A program made the position numbers and the translations under genes. From Clostridiales bacterium (GTDB lineage: Bacteria; Bacillota; Clostridia; Lachnospirales; Bianqueaceae), in NCBI GenBank assembly GCA_024689505.1, contig JAILDJ010000272.1, positions 1 to 64,000 of the forward strand: a stretch of DNA of 64,000 nt. The letters are read 5' to 3'. Positions 36,015 to 45,215 of this stretch are shown here, piece after piece. Below the pieces are notes generated by a model that saw nothing but the letters and a program-made list of their open reading frames with translations, was not told the origin of the DNA and searched no databases. Within the stretch, counting starts at the first letter, position 1. Each line of letters opens with the position of its first letter.

Positions 36015-37456
36015 AAAAAGAAGACCTGTTCGATGCAATGGGTGAGATCAACGAAGAATTCATTCGGAATGCCCGGAAAGAGCGAGTGCCCAGGAGAGTT
36101 TTGTGGATGCGATGTGCGGCGGCCGCGACGTGCGCTCTGGCAGTATTGGTGGTTTTTCTCAGATCACCTTTTTTTCGGAACAAGTTCAATAAAGAAGGGG
36201 AGTACACACAAATGGAAGGTGTTTTCGCGGTCAATGCCGCGTATCCCGAGCCGGTCGCTCAGCATATGAGTGCCAGTGAATTCTATGAGAACGATGCTCA
36301 TTGGGAATGGTGGACTTCCTATAGAAAGTTCACAGACAGATCCTCGAAACTGCAGGATGGTCTGCAGGGATACTATTCCAATATCATGGGGCAGATCCTG
36401 ACTGCGGAGGACGAGAACACGGTCTGTTCTCCCATCAATATCTATATCGCATTTGCCATGTTGGCAGAGGTTTCAGACGGTTCGACCCGTCAACAGATCC
36501 TGGATATGCTGGGGTGCTCTGATATCGATAAGCTGCGTGATCAGGCCAATGCGTTGTGGCAGAGCAATTATGTGGACACACCGGCTCTGAAAAGTCTGCT
36601 TGCCAATTCGATCTGGCTGGACCAATCTGTCGCGTATCATTCCGAGACGCTGCAGCGCCTGGCAGATCAGTATTTTGCATCATCTTTCAGCGGAATACCG
36701 GGCTCTCAGGAGATGGATGAAGCACTGCGGCATTGGACGGATGAGAATACCGGCAATCTGTTGAGTGAATATACGAAAGATATGAAGATCGATCCAAATA
36801 CGGTTTTGGAGATCCTGTCAACGATCTACTACAAAGCGACCTGGATGGATACGTTCCTTGAGAAGAATACGACACAGGAAACATTTCATGGGACTGTAGG
36901 CGACACCACCGTCGATATGATGCATCGGTCGGATATGATGGGCGTATATCGGACGGACACGTATATCGCATTGAGCCTCAATCTGACAGACAGTGGGAAT
37001 ATGACGTTCTATCTGCCAGAAGAGGGTGTAGATGTGAATGATCTGGCGGCAGATCCAAGTGTTCTCAATGCAGCCAGATACGGAGAGGATGAGAACAGGT
37101 CCTATCCGATGGTCCACCTGTCAGTGCCCAAATTCCGAGTGACAGCCAAAACGGACCTGATCGAGACGATCCGGTCGCTGGGAGTTACAGATGCATTAGA
37201 CCCGGCAGTATCTGATTTTACACCGCTTACAACAGAAAAAGATGAATTATTTGTGAGTAAGGCAGAGCATGCGGCATTGATCGAGATCGATGAGGAAGGT
37301 GTTACCGGAGCCGCCTATACTGAATTGGCCATCGCCGAAGGTGCAGCACTTCCGGAAGAAGAGATCGATTTTGTCCTGGATCGTCCCTTTATGTTCGTCG
37401 TGACAGGGATGGACGGATCCATTCTGTTTTCCGGGATCGTAAGAAATATACAGTAA
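36011..37456 (+). CDS. Membrane-anchored serpin with anti-sigma-like N-terminus
   Basis: 481 residues. Residues 1-33 are a short charged cytoplasmic head (MKKEDLFDAMGEINEEFI), 34-50 a membrane helix, 51-115 a spacer and about 120-481 a full serpin fold. Serpin signatures include CSPINIYIAFAMLAEVSDG, LANSIWLD, STIYYKATW, VHLSVPKFRV and the C-terminal DRPFMFVV. The reactive loop hinge is EEGVTGAAYT at 428-437; its small residues mostly fit an inhibitory serpin, with Tyr at P9 unusual. Counting from G430 as P15 puts P1 near G444, among small residues. Coupled to the ECF sigma gene, it probably acts as its membrane partner, sensing or trapping external proteases. Confidence 0.88.
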   Translation: MKKEDLFDAMGEINEEFIRNARKERVPRRVLWMRCAAAATCALAVLVVFLRSPFFRNKFNKEGEYTQMEGVFAVNAAYPEPVAQHMSASEFYENDAHWEWWTSYRKFTDRSSKLQDGLQGYYSNIMGQILTAEDENTVCSPINIYIAFAMLAEVSDGSTRQQILDMLGCSDIDKLRDQANALWQSNYVDTPALKSLLANSIWLDQSVAYHSETLQRLADQYFASSFSGIPGSQEMDEALRHWTDENTGNLLSEYTKDMKIDPNTVLEILSTIYYKATWMDTFLEKNTTQETFHGTVGDTTVDMMHRSDMMGVYRTDTYIALSLNLTDSGNMTFYLPEEGVDVNDLAADPSVLNAARYGEDENRSYPMVHLSVPKFRVTAKTDLIETIRSLGVTDALDPAVSDFTPLTTEKDELFVSKAEHAALIEIDEEGVTGAAYTELAIAEGAALPEEEIDFVLDRPFMFVVTGMDGSILFSGIVRNIQ

Positions 37457-37460
37457 AAAG

Positions 37461-37568
37461 AAGGCACTTGGACTTTCGTGCTATGCACTCCGTCCTCGTG
37501 CCTTTTATCATGCCATATGATAAAACAAGTCCTTCTGCAAGCAGAGGACTTGTTTTATCGCATGGCAT
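37461..37568. repeat. 108-bp intergenic repeat, copy A, with long hairpin
   Basis: It contains 23-bp arms (37510-37532 and 37546-37568) with only two mismatches, pairing through AAAACAAGTCC/GGACTTGTTTT and an inner TCTGC/GCAGA. A nearly identical copy lies at 37803-37910. The hairpin could end transcription from both flanking convergent genes. Confidence 0.8.
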
Positions 37569-37592
37569 AGGATTGATTTGGTGCATAAACCC

Positions 37593-37745
37593 GGAGGCCT
37601 TCGCGCGGCTGCGCTTTCGGCCTCCTGAAAGCACTCGGACTTTCGTACTTCCGTACTTCGTCCTCGTGCTTTTTGCGTTCTTAATGTCGTATAAAAGCGC
37701 GAGTATACAAGTACACTCGAGCTTCTTTATATGACTTTAGAACGC
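37593..37745. repeat. Partial repeat copy and further hairpins between copies A and B
   Basis: GGAGGCC/GGCCTCC pairs at 37593-37625. At 37628-37675 the first half of the 108-bp unit recurs (AAAGCACTCGG to TCCTCGTGC). At 37675-37745 a long fold-back has arms GCGTTCT/AGAACGC, GTCGTATAAA/TTTATATGAC and CGAGT/ACTCG. Another stem GCGTGGC/GCCACGC follows near 37772-37799. No gene is supported. Confidence 0.65.
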
Positions 37746-37802
37746 TCTTAAAAGTGTTGCAATAAGTCCCCGCGTGGCTGCACTGCGTTTCCGCCACGCT
37801 AA

Positions 37803-37910
37803 AAGGCACTCGGATTTTCGTACTTCGTACTTCATCCTCGTGCCTTTTGTCATGCCATATGCTAAAACAAGTCCTTCTGTAAGCAGAGGACTTGTTTTAT
37901 CGCATGGCAT
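37803..37910. repeat. 108-bp intergenic repeat, copy B
   Basis: Same length and order as copy A with about a dozen substitutions, including the long hairpin (arms 37852-37874 and 37888-37910). It abuts the stop of the minus-strand pruA gene and may serve as its terminator. Confidence 0.8.
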
Positions 37911-37915
37911 GGGAC

Positions 37916-39541
37916 TTATTTGGTCATGTATGGATACGTGATCGCCGTGGTGGGGACGAGGGTCTCTTTGATGTTGCGGGTGCTGGTCCAGCGGTAGAGG
38001 TTCAGCATGGAGCCGGCTTTGTCGTTGGTGCCGGAAGCGCGTCCGCCGCCAAAAGGCTGCTGGCCGACTACAGCACCGGTCGGTTTGTCGTTGATGTAGA
38101 AGTTGCCGGCTGCAGAGGAGAGTTTCTGCTCCATATAGATGATAGCGTTGCGGTCGTTCGCGAAGATCGCGCCGGTCAAAGCGTATGGAGAAGCGGTGTT
38201 GCAGGCTTCCAGTGCCTCATCGAGCTGATCATCCGGGTAGACGTACACACTCAGGACCGGTCCGAAAATCTCTTCGACCATGGTCTTCTCGTACGGAGTC
38301 TTGCACTCGATGACAGTCGGATATACAAAGTAGCCCTTGGAATCGTCCAGAGAACCGCAAAGGATCTCGCTGTTCTCGGATGCTGCCGCATAGTCCACAT
38401 AGGACTTGATGTTGTCGAAGGAAGCCTTGTCGATCACGGCGCCGAGCATGGTGGTATAGTCCGTAACATCACCGACCTTCAGGGCTTTAGCTTCTTCGAT
38501 CAGACGCGGTTTGACCTGCCCCCATAAGCTTTCCGGAATGAAAGCGCGGGAAGCGGCAGAGCACTTCTGGCCTTGGTACTCGAAAGCACCGCGGACCAAT
38601 GCGGCGACGAGGGGCTCGACAGCGGCGGTCGGATGCGCAAAGACGAAGTCCTTACCTCCGGTCTCGCCGACCAGACGCGGATAGGATTCATAATCGAAGA
38701 TGGTCTCGCCGACCTGCTTCCAGATCGTCTTGAAGACTTGCGTGGAACCGGTAAAGTGTACGCCAGCCAGCATCTTGTCGGACAGAACATACTTGCTGAC
38801 ATCGGATCCGCGGCTGGGCACAAAGTTGATGACGCCGGCGGGCAGACCGGCTTCCATCAGGATCTGCAGGAAGTAGTAGTTAGAGAGAACAGCGGTGGAA
38901 GAGGGCTTCCACAAAGCTACATTGCCCATGATCGCGGGTGCGGTCGGCAGGTTGCCGCCGATGGAGGTAAAGTTGAACGGAGTGATGGCCATGATGAAAC
39001 CATCGAGCGGACGGTACTCAAGACGATCCCAGATGCCTTTGGAACTGTTCGGCTGCTGGGCAAAGATCTCCTGCGCGAAGTATGTGTTGAAACGAAGGAA
39101 GTCGGCCAGCTCGCAGGCAGAATCGATCTCGGCCTGGAAAGCGGTCTTGCTCTGCCCCAGCATGGTCGCGGCGTTGATCTTGGCACGATAGGGACCGGTC
39201 AATAACTCAGCAGCTTTGATGAAGATGCTGGCGCGGTGTTCCCAGGGCATGAACTCCCAGGCTTTTTTGGCTTCCAGTGCGGCAGCGATTGCCTCCTTCA
39301 GCTCTTTCTCTCCAGCCATATGATAGCGAGCGATCACATGCTGATGGTCGTGCGGCATGACGATATCTTTCATGACGCCGGTGCGGACTTCTTTGCCGCC
39401 GATGATCAGCGGGATCTCGATGATCTGTGCCGACTGTTTTTCCAGTTCTTTTGTTAATGCCAGTCGTTCCGGAGATCCGGGCATATATCCGAGGACCGGC
39501 TCGTTGGCCGGCATGGCAAGTTTATAGGTGCCGTTGTTCAT
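37916..39541 (-). CDS. pruA: L-glutamate gamma-semialdehyde (P5C) dehydrogenase
   Basis: 541 residues, the usual length of the stand-alone Firmicutes/eukaryote-type P5C dehydrogenase. Aldehyde dehydrogenase motifs: AITPFNFTSIGGNLP, FTGSTQVF, the general-base Glu in LVGETGGKDF and nucleophile Cys in YQGQKCSAASR, with EIFGPVLSVYVY later. It oxidises glutamate semialdehyde, in equilibrium with P5C, to glutamate with NAD. No proline dehydrogenase is nearby; the likely P5C source is HypD encoded at 42644. It has its own minus-strand promoter. Confidence 0.95.
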   Translation of the reverse strand: MNNGTYKLAMPANEPVLGYMPGSPERLALTKELEKQSAQIIEIPLIIGGKEVRTGVMKDIVMPHDHQHVIARYHMAGEKELKEAIAAALEAKKAWEFMPWEHRASIFIKAAELLTGPYRAKINAATMLGQSKTAFQAEIDSACELADFLRFNTYFAQEIFAQQPNSSKGIWDRLEYRPLDGFIMAITPFNFTSIGGNLPTAPAIMGNVALWKPSSTAVLSNYYFLQILMEAGLPAGVINFVPSRGSDVSKYVLSDKMLAGVHFTGSTQVFKTIWKQVGETIFDYESYPRLVGETGGKDFVFAHPTAAVEPLVAALVRGAFEYQGQKCSAASRAFIPESLWGQVKPRLIEEAKALKVGDVTDYTTMLGAVIDKASFDNIKSYVDYAAASENSEILCGSLDDSKGYFVYPTVIECKTPYEKTMVEEIFGPVLSVYVYPDDQLDEALEACNTASPYALTGAIFANDRNAIIYMEQKLSSAAGNFYINDKPTGAVVGQQPFGGGRASGTNDKAGSMLNLYRWTSTRNIKETLVPTTAITYPYMTK

Positions 39542-39582
39542 AATCTTACGCTCCTAACTATGATAAATGTTATGATATTATG

Positions 39583-39611
39583 ATTATAAACGCCGGATGG
39601 ACAAAAATCAA
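39583..39611 (-). promoter_or_regulatory. Sigma-A promoter for pruA
   Basis: Minus strand TTGATT (39611-39606), 17-bp spacer, perfect TATAAT (39588-39583). Confidence 0.85.
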
Positions 39612-39640
39612 CCTGTAAATCAATTGTAATATCGTATCAC

Positions 39641-39670
39641 TTGACAGATCGAGAGAGAATTAGGTATAAT
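39641..39670 (+). promoter_or_regulatory. Sigma-A promoter for the CHAP protein and hypD
   Basis: Perfect TTGACA (39641-39646), 18-bp spacer and perfect TATAAT (39665-39670). Confidence 0.88.
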
Positions 39671-39677
39671 CCTTTAG

Positions 39678-39781
39678 AATAGGTATAAAATGCGCTATAG
39701 GAGAAAACAAAGCGAAGCTGCAAAAGCCCGGAAACATAGAAAAGAATTTGGGGCAGCAGCCGAGGAAAAACAGGGGGCATT
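39678..39781 (+). promoter_or_regulatory. Possible structured leader before the CHAP gene
   Basis: About 100 nt of untranslated leader. GCTGC (39717-39721) can pair with GCAGC (39753-39757), with CCC (39727-39729) pairing GGG (39750-39752) inside. I could not match it to a known riboswitch class, including c-di-GMP and c-di-AMP. Confidence 0.3.
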
Positions 39782-42628
39782 ATGATGAAGAAATCATTGA
39801 TAAGGATCATCAGTCTGCTGATGGCAGCACTTATTTTGATCCCTACATCTCTGCCTGTTTTCGCTGAGGAAGCGGAAACGGAACAACCGATATCCGAGAC
39901 AGAAGAGACGGAAGCAGTTCCTTCTCAAGAAGAAACTGTAGATGAGGAGCCGATCCAGGAAGAAGAGCCTGCATTGGAAACCGTGGAAGAAGCAGCGGAG
40001 GAACCTGTAGAAGAGACTGAAGCGGAGTCCATGGAAGGACCAGCAGAAGAGGAAGAGCCTCTGGAAGAGCAGGCGGATGCTGAAACTGTCGAGGAACCGG
40101 CCGCGGAGGAGGAAGTGCCGGTGGAAGAGACGGCCGATGCTGAGGACGAGATCGTAATGGTAGCATCCACATTGCCGGATGAGACCATGGATCTGACCAA
40201 AGCCAAGATCGAATTCGTCGATGAAACACCTATCGTATATGACGGCACTGAAAAAAAGCCTGAGTTCATCCTGGTCTATCAAAAGGATGAGGCTTCTGAA
40301 GAGTACCGTGTGATCCAGAAAGATCTGGAAACGGTATGCAAAGTCGTATATTCCAACAATATCAATGCCGGTACAGGCAAGATCACGATCACTTATAAAG
40401 ATGATCCGGCGACCAAACCCACCAATAAGCTTGTCGGAACGTTCACGATCGAGAAAGCGCCGCAGACCTTTACGGTCAAAGTACCTTCCACTAATATGTA
40501 CGTCTATGACAAGCAGACCGTCACGGTGACGGAAGCTGTCGGTACTGTGACATATAAATCTTCAAAAACATCAGTTGCGACTGTCTCTGCTAAAGGTGTG
40601 ATCACAGCTGTAGGCCCTGGTTCTGCCACGATCACGGTCACTGCCGCGGGAGACACCAATCATCTTGAAACCGCTAAGACCCTCAAACTGAAAATCGAAT
40701 ATGAGGAGTTCGATATCGAAAACTGTACGATCAGTTTGGAAAATGAGGAGCTTCCTTATACGACAAAAGAGATCTGTCCTGCTGTTACCATTACGTACAA
40801 GAACCGGACTCTGGTCGAAAATGAGGATTATACGCTGACCTATTCCAACAATATCAAGGTCGGCACGGCCAAGGTCGTGATCCATCCGACGGGTCATTGC
40901 CATGGAGATGATGTCACTAAGACGTTCAAGATCGTCAAAGCCAAGAACCCGATCGTAGCAAAGAATATGAATAAAGTGTTCTCTCTGAAGGAGCAGAAGT
41001 TTACGCTGAATGCTAGTGCCAAGGAAGGTGCTACCATCACTTTCAAGATCACGAAGCCGAGCAACCCGAAGATCACGATCAATGCTAAGACCGGTGAAGT
41101 GACGATCCCTGCCAGTTATCTGGGATATGCCAAAGTAGCCATCACCTCCAGCGAGACAGAAAGCTATGTCAAGACGACGAAATACGTCTATGTTTATGCG
41201 CGCTATATGACCAAGACGCGGATCCTGGAATCCATCAAAGGTATCATGGCGTCCTGGAACGGTGCTGATTACAACAGTGCGATCTATAAAAAGATCATCG
41301 ATACGTATAATGCCTATGCGGATCAGATCGGCGCCGGAAAGATGAAGACCAGTTATCCTTGGTGCGCTGCGACGGTCTCCGCTGCCTGGATCACAGCAGG
41401 TGTGGCAAAATATACGGGCATCGAGATGTCCTGCGGACGCTTCATCAATATCGCGAAGGAGAAGGATGCCTGGAACAATGATTGGAAGAGCGTGCCGAAA
41501 GTGGGCGATGCCATCATCTATTCGTGGGATGGTACACATTCCAGTCATGACCATGTAGGTATGGTCATAGCCGTTTCCAAGGATAAGAAAACCTTTACTA
41601 CGATCGAAGGCAATACCAATGGCAGTGGCATGTACAATGGTGAAGTTGGTTCTTTCACTCGTAAGGTCAGTTACAAGTACATCCAGGGTTTCATTTCCTA
41701 TGATTACTCTAAGATGGCGGATGAACTGAAATACATCAAACGGATCGACGATGATGAATTCATCACCGTATCTTCCATTGCTGCGCAGAAATATACTGGT
41801 TCCGCGATCCGTCCTTCGGTCACCATCAAGGATCAGGGAAAGACACTTACAGCAGGCACGGATTATACACTGTATTATACGTCCAATACTGCGCCGGGTA
41901 CGGCCTCGATCACGATCGTTGGTAAGGGGAACTATTCAGGCGTACGCACCTTGAATTTCACTATCAAGGCCAGTTATTCCTATTATCATGTCATCGAAAC
42001 GAGCGTGCGCTATCGTACCGGTCCGGGCACCAGCTATTCTGTTGCAGGTACGTTCAAGAAGAATCAGAATGTCAAGGTCCTGAAAGGATATTCCAAATCC
42101 GCCAACGGGTATACCTGGTATGCCGTGATGATCGGCTCCAATACGTATTACGCCGCCTCCATGTATTTGAAGAAGGGCAAATACGTATCCAATACAAAGA
42201 GCATCAATGCTGACAGTATCACAGTATCCAGGATCAGCAATAAGAGTTTCAAGGGCTCTGCCATCAAGCCGTCGCCTACCATCAAGGACGGGGATACGAA
42301 GCTGGTCAAAGGCACAGACTATACGCTGTCTTATAAGAACAATAAATGGCCCGGGACCGCAACGGTCACGATCACAGGTATCGGTAAGTATTCCGGTACA
42401 CGGACAGTCACGTTCAAGATCGTCGGCAAGTATACCAAGTATACGACAAAGTATGCTTTGAACTATCGCAGTAAACCTTCGACGTCCGGTACGATCAAAG
42501 GCACCTTCGCGCAAGGCGCCACAGTCACGGTACTGAACGGATATTCGAAATCGGCGAATGGATACACCTGGGTCATCGTCAAGGTCGGAACGAAGTATTA
42601 TTATACTGCCAAAGATTTTCTTAAATGA
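39782..42628 (+). CDS. Secreted wall protein with Ig-like repeats, CHAP hydrolase domain and two SH3 domains
   Basis: 948 residues. Signal peptide 1-28 (cut after PVFA), an acidic Glu-rich stretch to about 130, Ig-like beta repeats (TITYKNRTLVENEDYTLTY type), a CHAP domain at about 495-640 with catalytic C528 in YPWCAATVSAAW and H591 in SHDHVGMV, then two alternating Ig-like and SH3-type units, each SH3 ending in a YSKSANGYTW motif. CHAP domains cleave peptidoglycan peptides or amides, and SH3 modules bind the wall. No LPXTG sorting signal is seen. It likely acts in wall turnover or lysis. hypD follows by 15 nt with no terminator between. Confidence 0.88.
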   Translation: MMKKSLIRIISLLMAALILIPTSLPVFAEEAETEQPISETEETEAVPSQEETVDEEPIQEEEPALETVEEAAEEPVEETEAESMEGPAEEEEPLEEQADAETVEEPAAEEEVPVEETADAEDEIVMVASTLPDETMDLTKAKIEFVDETPIVYDGTEKKPEFILVYQKDEASEEYRVIQKDLETVCKVVYSNNINAGTGKITITYKDDPATKPTNKLVGTFTIEKAPQTFTVKVPSTNMYVYDKQTVTVTEAVGTVTYKSSKTSVATVSAKGVITAVGPGSATITVTAAGDTNHLETAKTLKLKIEYEEFDIENCTISLENEELPYTTKEICPAVTITYKNRTLVENEDYTLTYSNNIKVGTAKVVIHPTGHCHGDDVTKTFKIVKAKNPIVAKNMNKVFSLKEQKFTLNASAKEGATITFKITKPSNPKITINAKTGEVTIPASYLGYAKVAITSSETESYVKTTKYVYVYARYMTKTRILESIKGIMASWNGADYNSAIYKKIIDTYNAYADQIGAGKMKTSYPWCAATVSAAWITAGVAKYTGIEMSCGRFINIAKEKDAWNNDWKSVPKVGDAIIYSWDGTHSSHDHVGMVIAVSKDKKTFTTIEGNTNGSGMYNGEVGSFTRKVSYKYIQGFISYDYSKMADELKYIKRIDDDEFITVSSIAAQKYTGSAIRPSVTIKDQGKTLTAGTDYTLYYTSNTAPGTASITIVGKGNYSGVRTLNFTIKASYSYYHVIETSVRYRTGPGTSYSVAGTFKKNQNVKVLKGYSKSANGYTWYAVMIGSNTYYAASMYLKKGKYVSNTKSINADSITVSRISNKSFKGSAIKPSPTIKDGDTKLVKGTDYTLSYKNNKWPGTATVTITGIGKYSGTRTVTFKIVGKYTKYTTKYALNYRSKPSTSGTIKGTFAQGATVTVLNGYSKSANGYTWVIVKVGTKYYYTAKDFLK

Positions 42629-42643
42629 TAAGGGATCACATCA

Positions 42644-45004
42644 ATGAACCAAAGGATCAAAGCTTTACGTGAAACAAGTCTGAACACACAGGCCCGCCTC
42701 TACATGGAGCGGGCCGATATCATGACGGATGCATATCAGAAGTATGAAGGAACAGTCTCCATCCCGGAGATGCGCGCCATCGCGTTTCGTGAATTCATGT
42801 CCAGAAAAACGCTGTATATCGGTGCAGGCGAGCTCATCGTAGGTGAGAAGGGCGATGGCCCGCAGGCCGCGCCTTCGTTCCCGGAACTGTGCTGCCATAC
42901 GCTGGAAGATATGCATGTCATGAACGACCGCGACCTGATCAATTTTAAGGTCACGGAAGAGGACTTAAAGCTCCAGGAGGAGAAGATCATTCCCTATTGG
43001 AAAGAGCGCAGCATCCGCGCTAAGATCCTGGAAGCCATGACGCCCGAGTGGAAGGACTGCTATGAAAGCGGTATCTTCACAGAATTCATGGAGCAGAGAG
43101 GCCCGGGTCATACCGTCGGCTCTGAAAAGATATATCTCAAGGGTTTTTTGGATTATCAGAAGGACATCCAGGATGCTTTGGAGCAGTTGGATTATCTCAA
43201 TGATTTCGAAGCGCCTGCAAAGAGGGATCAGTTGAAGGCCATGTCCATCGCCTGCGACGCGATCATGATCTTAGGGTCCCGTTATGCGGCATATGCCAGA
43301 GAACTGGCGGAGCAGGAGAGCGATCCGGTACGTAAGGAAGAATTACTGCAGATCGCTAAGAACTGCGATGTTGTGCCCGCACACGCTCCGGAGACTTTCT
43401 GGCAGGCCATCCAAATGTACTGGTTCGTGCATCTTGGTGTGACTACGGAACTCAATCCGTGGGATGCCTACAGTCCGGGCCGTTTCGATCAGCATCTGAT
43501 CCGTTTCTATCGTAAGGATACAAAGGATGGCGTGCTGGACGATGATAAGGCGTTGGAACTGTTGGAGTGCCTGTGGGTCAAGTTCAACAACCAGCCCGCA
43601 CCTCCGAAGGTCGGTATCACGCTGAAGGAATCCGGAACCTATACGGATTTTGCCAATATCAATACCGGAGGCATCACTCCGGATGGTAAAGATGGTGTCA
43701 ACGACGTTTCCTACCTGATCCTGGACTGCATGGATGAGATGAAACTGCTGCAGCCCTCTTCCAATGTGCAGATCAGCCGCAAGACCCCGCGTGCATTCCT
43801 GCTCAGAGCCTGCGAGATCAGCCGTAAAGGCTGGGGACAGCCCGCTTTCTACAACACGGAGGCGATCGTTCAGGAGTTGCTGAATGCAGGAAAATCCATC
43901 GAGGATGCCCGCCGCGGCGGCACCTCCGGCTGCGTGGAGACCGGTGCGTTCGGTAACGAAGCTTACATCCTGACCGGATATTTCAACCTGCCGAAGATCC
44001 TGGAGATCACGCTGAACAATGGTTTCGATAAAGTCTCCGGCAAGCAACTGGGCCTGAAGACCGGCAATGCCGAGGATTATAAGTCTTACGAGGAGCTTTG
44101 GGAAGCGTATCAGAAGCAGGTCCGCCATTTCGTGGATATCAAAGTCGCCGGATCGAACATGATCGAGAGCATCTATGCCAGATACATGCCCGCGCCGTTC
44201 CTGTCCATCATCACCAATGACTGCATCGCGAAGGGCAAGGATTACAATGGCGGAGGCGCACGCTATAACACCAAGTACATCCAGGGTGTTGGGATCGGCA
44301 CTATTACAGATTCCTTGGCGGCGATCAAGTACAATGTATACGATCATAAACTCTTCAGTATGCGGGAACTGATGCAGGCATTGGAGGATAACTTCGAAGG
44401 CCATGACAGGATCAAGCATCTGGTCAGCCATCGGACTCCGAAATATGGTAATGATGATGATTATGCCGATGATATCATGATCGACGTATTCACCATGTAC
44501 CGGGACACTGTCACCGGACGTCGTACACCGATCGGTGCTACGTATCGTGTCGACATGCTGCCCACCACCTGCCATGTCTATTTCGGTGAAGTCATGATGG
44601 CCAGCCCCAACGGCCGTCTGGCGCATGTACCGGTCTCCGAAGGCATCTCTCCGGAGAAAGGCGCGGATACGCACGGCCCGACCGCCGTCATCAAATCCTG
44701 TTCGAAGATGGATCATTTAAGCACCGGTGGTACGCTGCTCAACCAGAAATTCACACCGGCTGTCGTAGCAGGCAAGGAAGGTCTGGACCACATGGCCGAC
44801 CTGATCCTCGCGTATTTCAACATGGATGGCCACCATATCCAGTTCAATGTCATCGATCGCGAGACCTTGATCAAGGCGCAGCAGCATCCGGATGAATATC
44901 GGGATCTGATCGTACGCGTCGCCGGTTACAGTGACCATTTCCGCAACCTGAGCAAAGCGCTTCAGGACGAGATCATCAACAGAACGGAGCAGAGCTTCGG
45001 ATAA
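42644..45004 (+). CDS. hypD: Trans-4-hydroxy-L-proline dehydratase (glycyl radical enzyme)
   Basis: 786 residues. Not the hydrogenase-maturation HypD: this is the glycyl-radical dehydratase. Thiyl cysteine C430 and base E432 lie in GGTSGCVETGAFGNEAY, and the radical glycine is G761 in VRVAGYSDHF. Both sit 4 positions before the corresponding residues I recall for the Clostridioides difficile enzyme. The text around ILTGYFNLPKILEITLNNG also fits. It dehydrates 4-hydroxyproline to P5C, which PruA or ProC would then use. An activating radical-SAM enzyme is required but is not encoded next to it. A strong terminator follows. Confidence 0.88.
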   Translation: MNQRIKALRETSLNTQARLYMERADIMTDAYQKYEGTVSIPEMRAIAFREFMSRKTLYIGAGELIVGEKGDGPQAAPSFPELCCHTLEDMHVMNDRDLINFKVTEEDLKLQEEKIIPYWKERSIRAKILEAMTPEWKDCYESGIFTEFMEQRGPGHTVGSEKIYLKGFLDYQKDIQDALEQLDYLNDFEAPAKRDQLKAMSIACDAIMILGSRYAAYARELAEQESDPVRKEELLQIAKNCDVVPAHAPETFWQAIQMYWFVHLGVTTELNPWDAYSPGRFDQHLIRFYRKDTKDGVLDDDKALELLECLWVKFNNQPAPPKVGITLKESGTYTDFANINTGGITPDGKDGVNDVSYLILDCMDEMKLLQPSSNVQISRKTPRAFLLRACEISRKGWGQPAFYNTEAIVQELLNAGKSIEDARRGGTSGCVETGAFGNEAYILTGYFNLPKILEITLNNGFDKVSGKQLGLKTGNAEDYKSYEELWEAYQKQVRHFVDIKVAGSNMIESIYARYMPAPFLSIITNDCIAKGKDYNGGGARYNTKYIQGVGIGTITDSLAAIKYNVYDHKLFSMRELMQALEDNFEGHDRIKHLVSHRTPKYGNDDDYADDIMIDVFTMYRDTVTGRRTPIGATYRVDMLPTTCHVYFGEVMMASPNGRLAHVPVSEGISPEKGADTHGPTAVIKSCSKMDHLSTGGTLLNQKFTPAVVAGKEGLDHMADLILAYFNMDGHHIQFNVIDRETLIKAQQHPDEYRDLIVRVAGYSDHFRNLSKALQDEIINRTEQSFG

Positions 45005-45019
45005 CACATGATCTAACGA

Positions 45020-45075
45020 CCCTGTCCGTATATCCTTATCTGAATGCATGAGGAAATAGGGACAGGGCTTTTTTT
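45020..45075 (+). terminator. Intrinsic terminator after hypD
   Basis: Stem CCCTGTCC (45020-45027)/GGACAGGG (45060-45067) with a long partly paired loop, followed by seven T. Confidence 0.88.
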
Positions 45076-45150
45076 ATGTCACAAAACACCGCATGGGCAT
45101 ATTTACCTATAAAAACAAGAAAATCCAAAAAACCTTGTATATCCCATGTA

Positions 45151-45215
45151 TTGAAAAAGACTATTAAATCCTTTATCATTTATATCGTCACTTGATAGTG
45201 TCATTTAGTGACACT
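45151..45215 (+). promoter_or_regulatory. Promoter and adjacent palindrome of the purine salvage/uptake cluster
   Basis: TTGAAA (45151-45156), 17-bp spacer, TATCAT (45174-45179). Just downstream AGTGTCA (45197-45203) and TGACACT (45209-45215) form a perfect 7-bp inverted repeat within the start of the transcript, a candidate operator or leader hairpin. The conserved core of a purine riboswitch is not visible. Confidence 0.65.

Noticed and set aside
37461..37910. Repeats considered as a CRISPR array
   Set aside because: Only two to three copies, units of 108 bp with long internal palindromes, no regular short spacers and no cas genes.
39678..39781. c-di-GMP or c-di-AMP riboswitch before the CHAP gene
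   Set aside because: The conserved cores I know for these classes could not be matched to the sequence; only a generic hairpin is visible.
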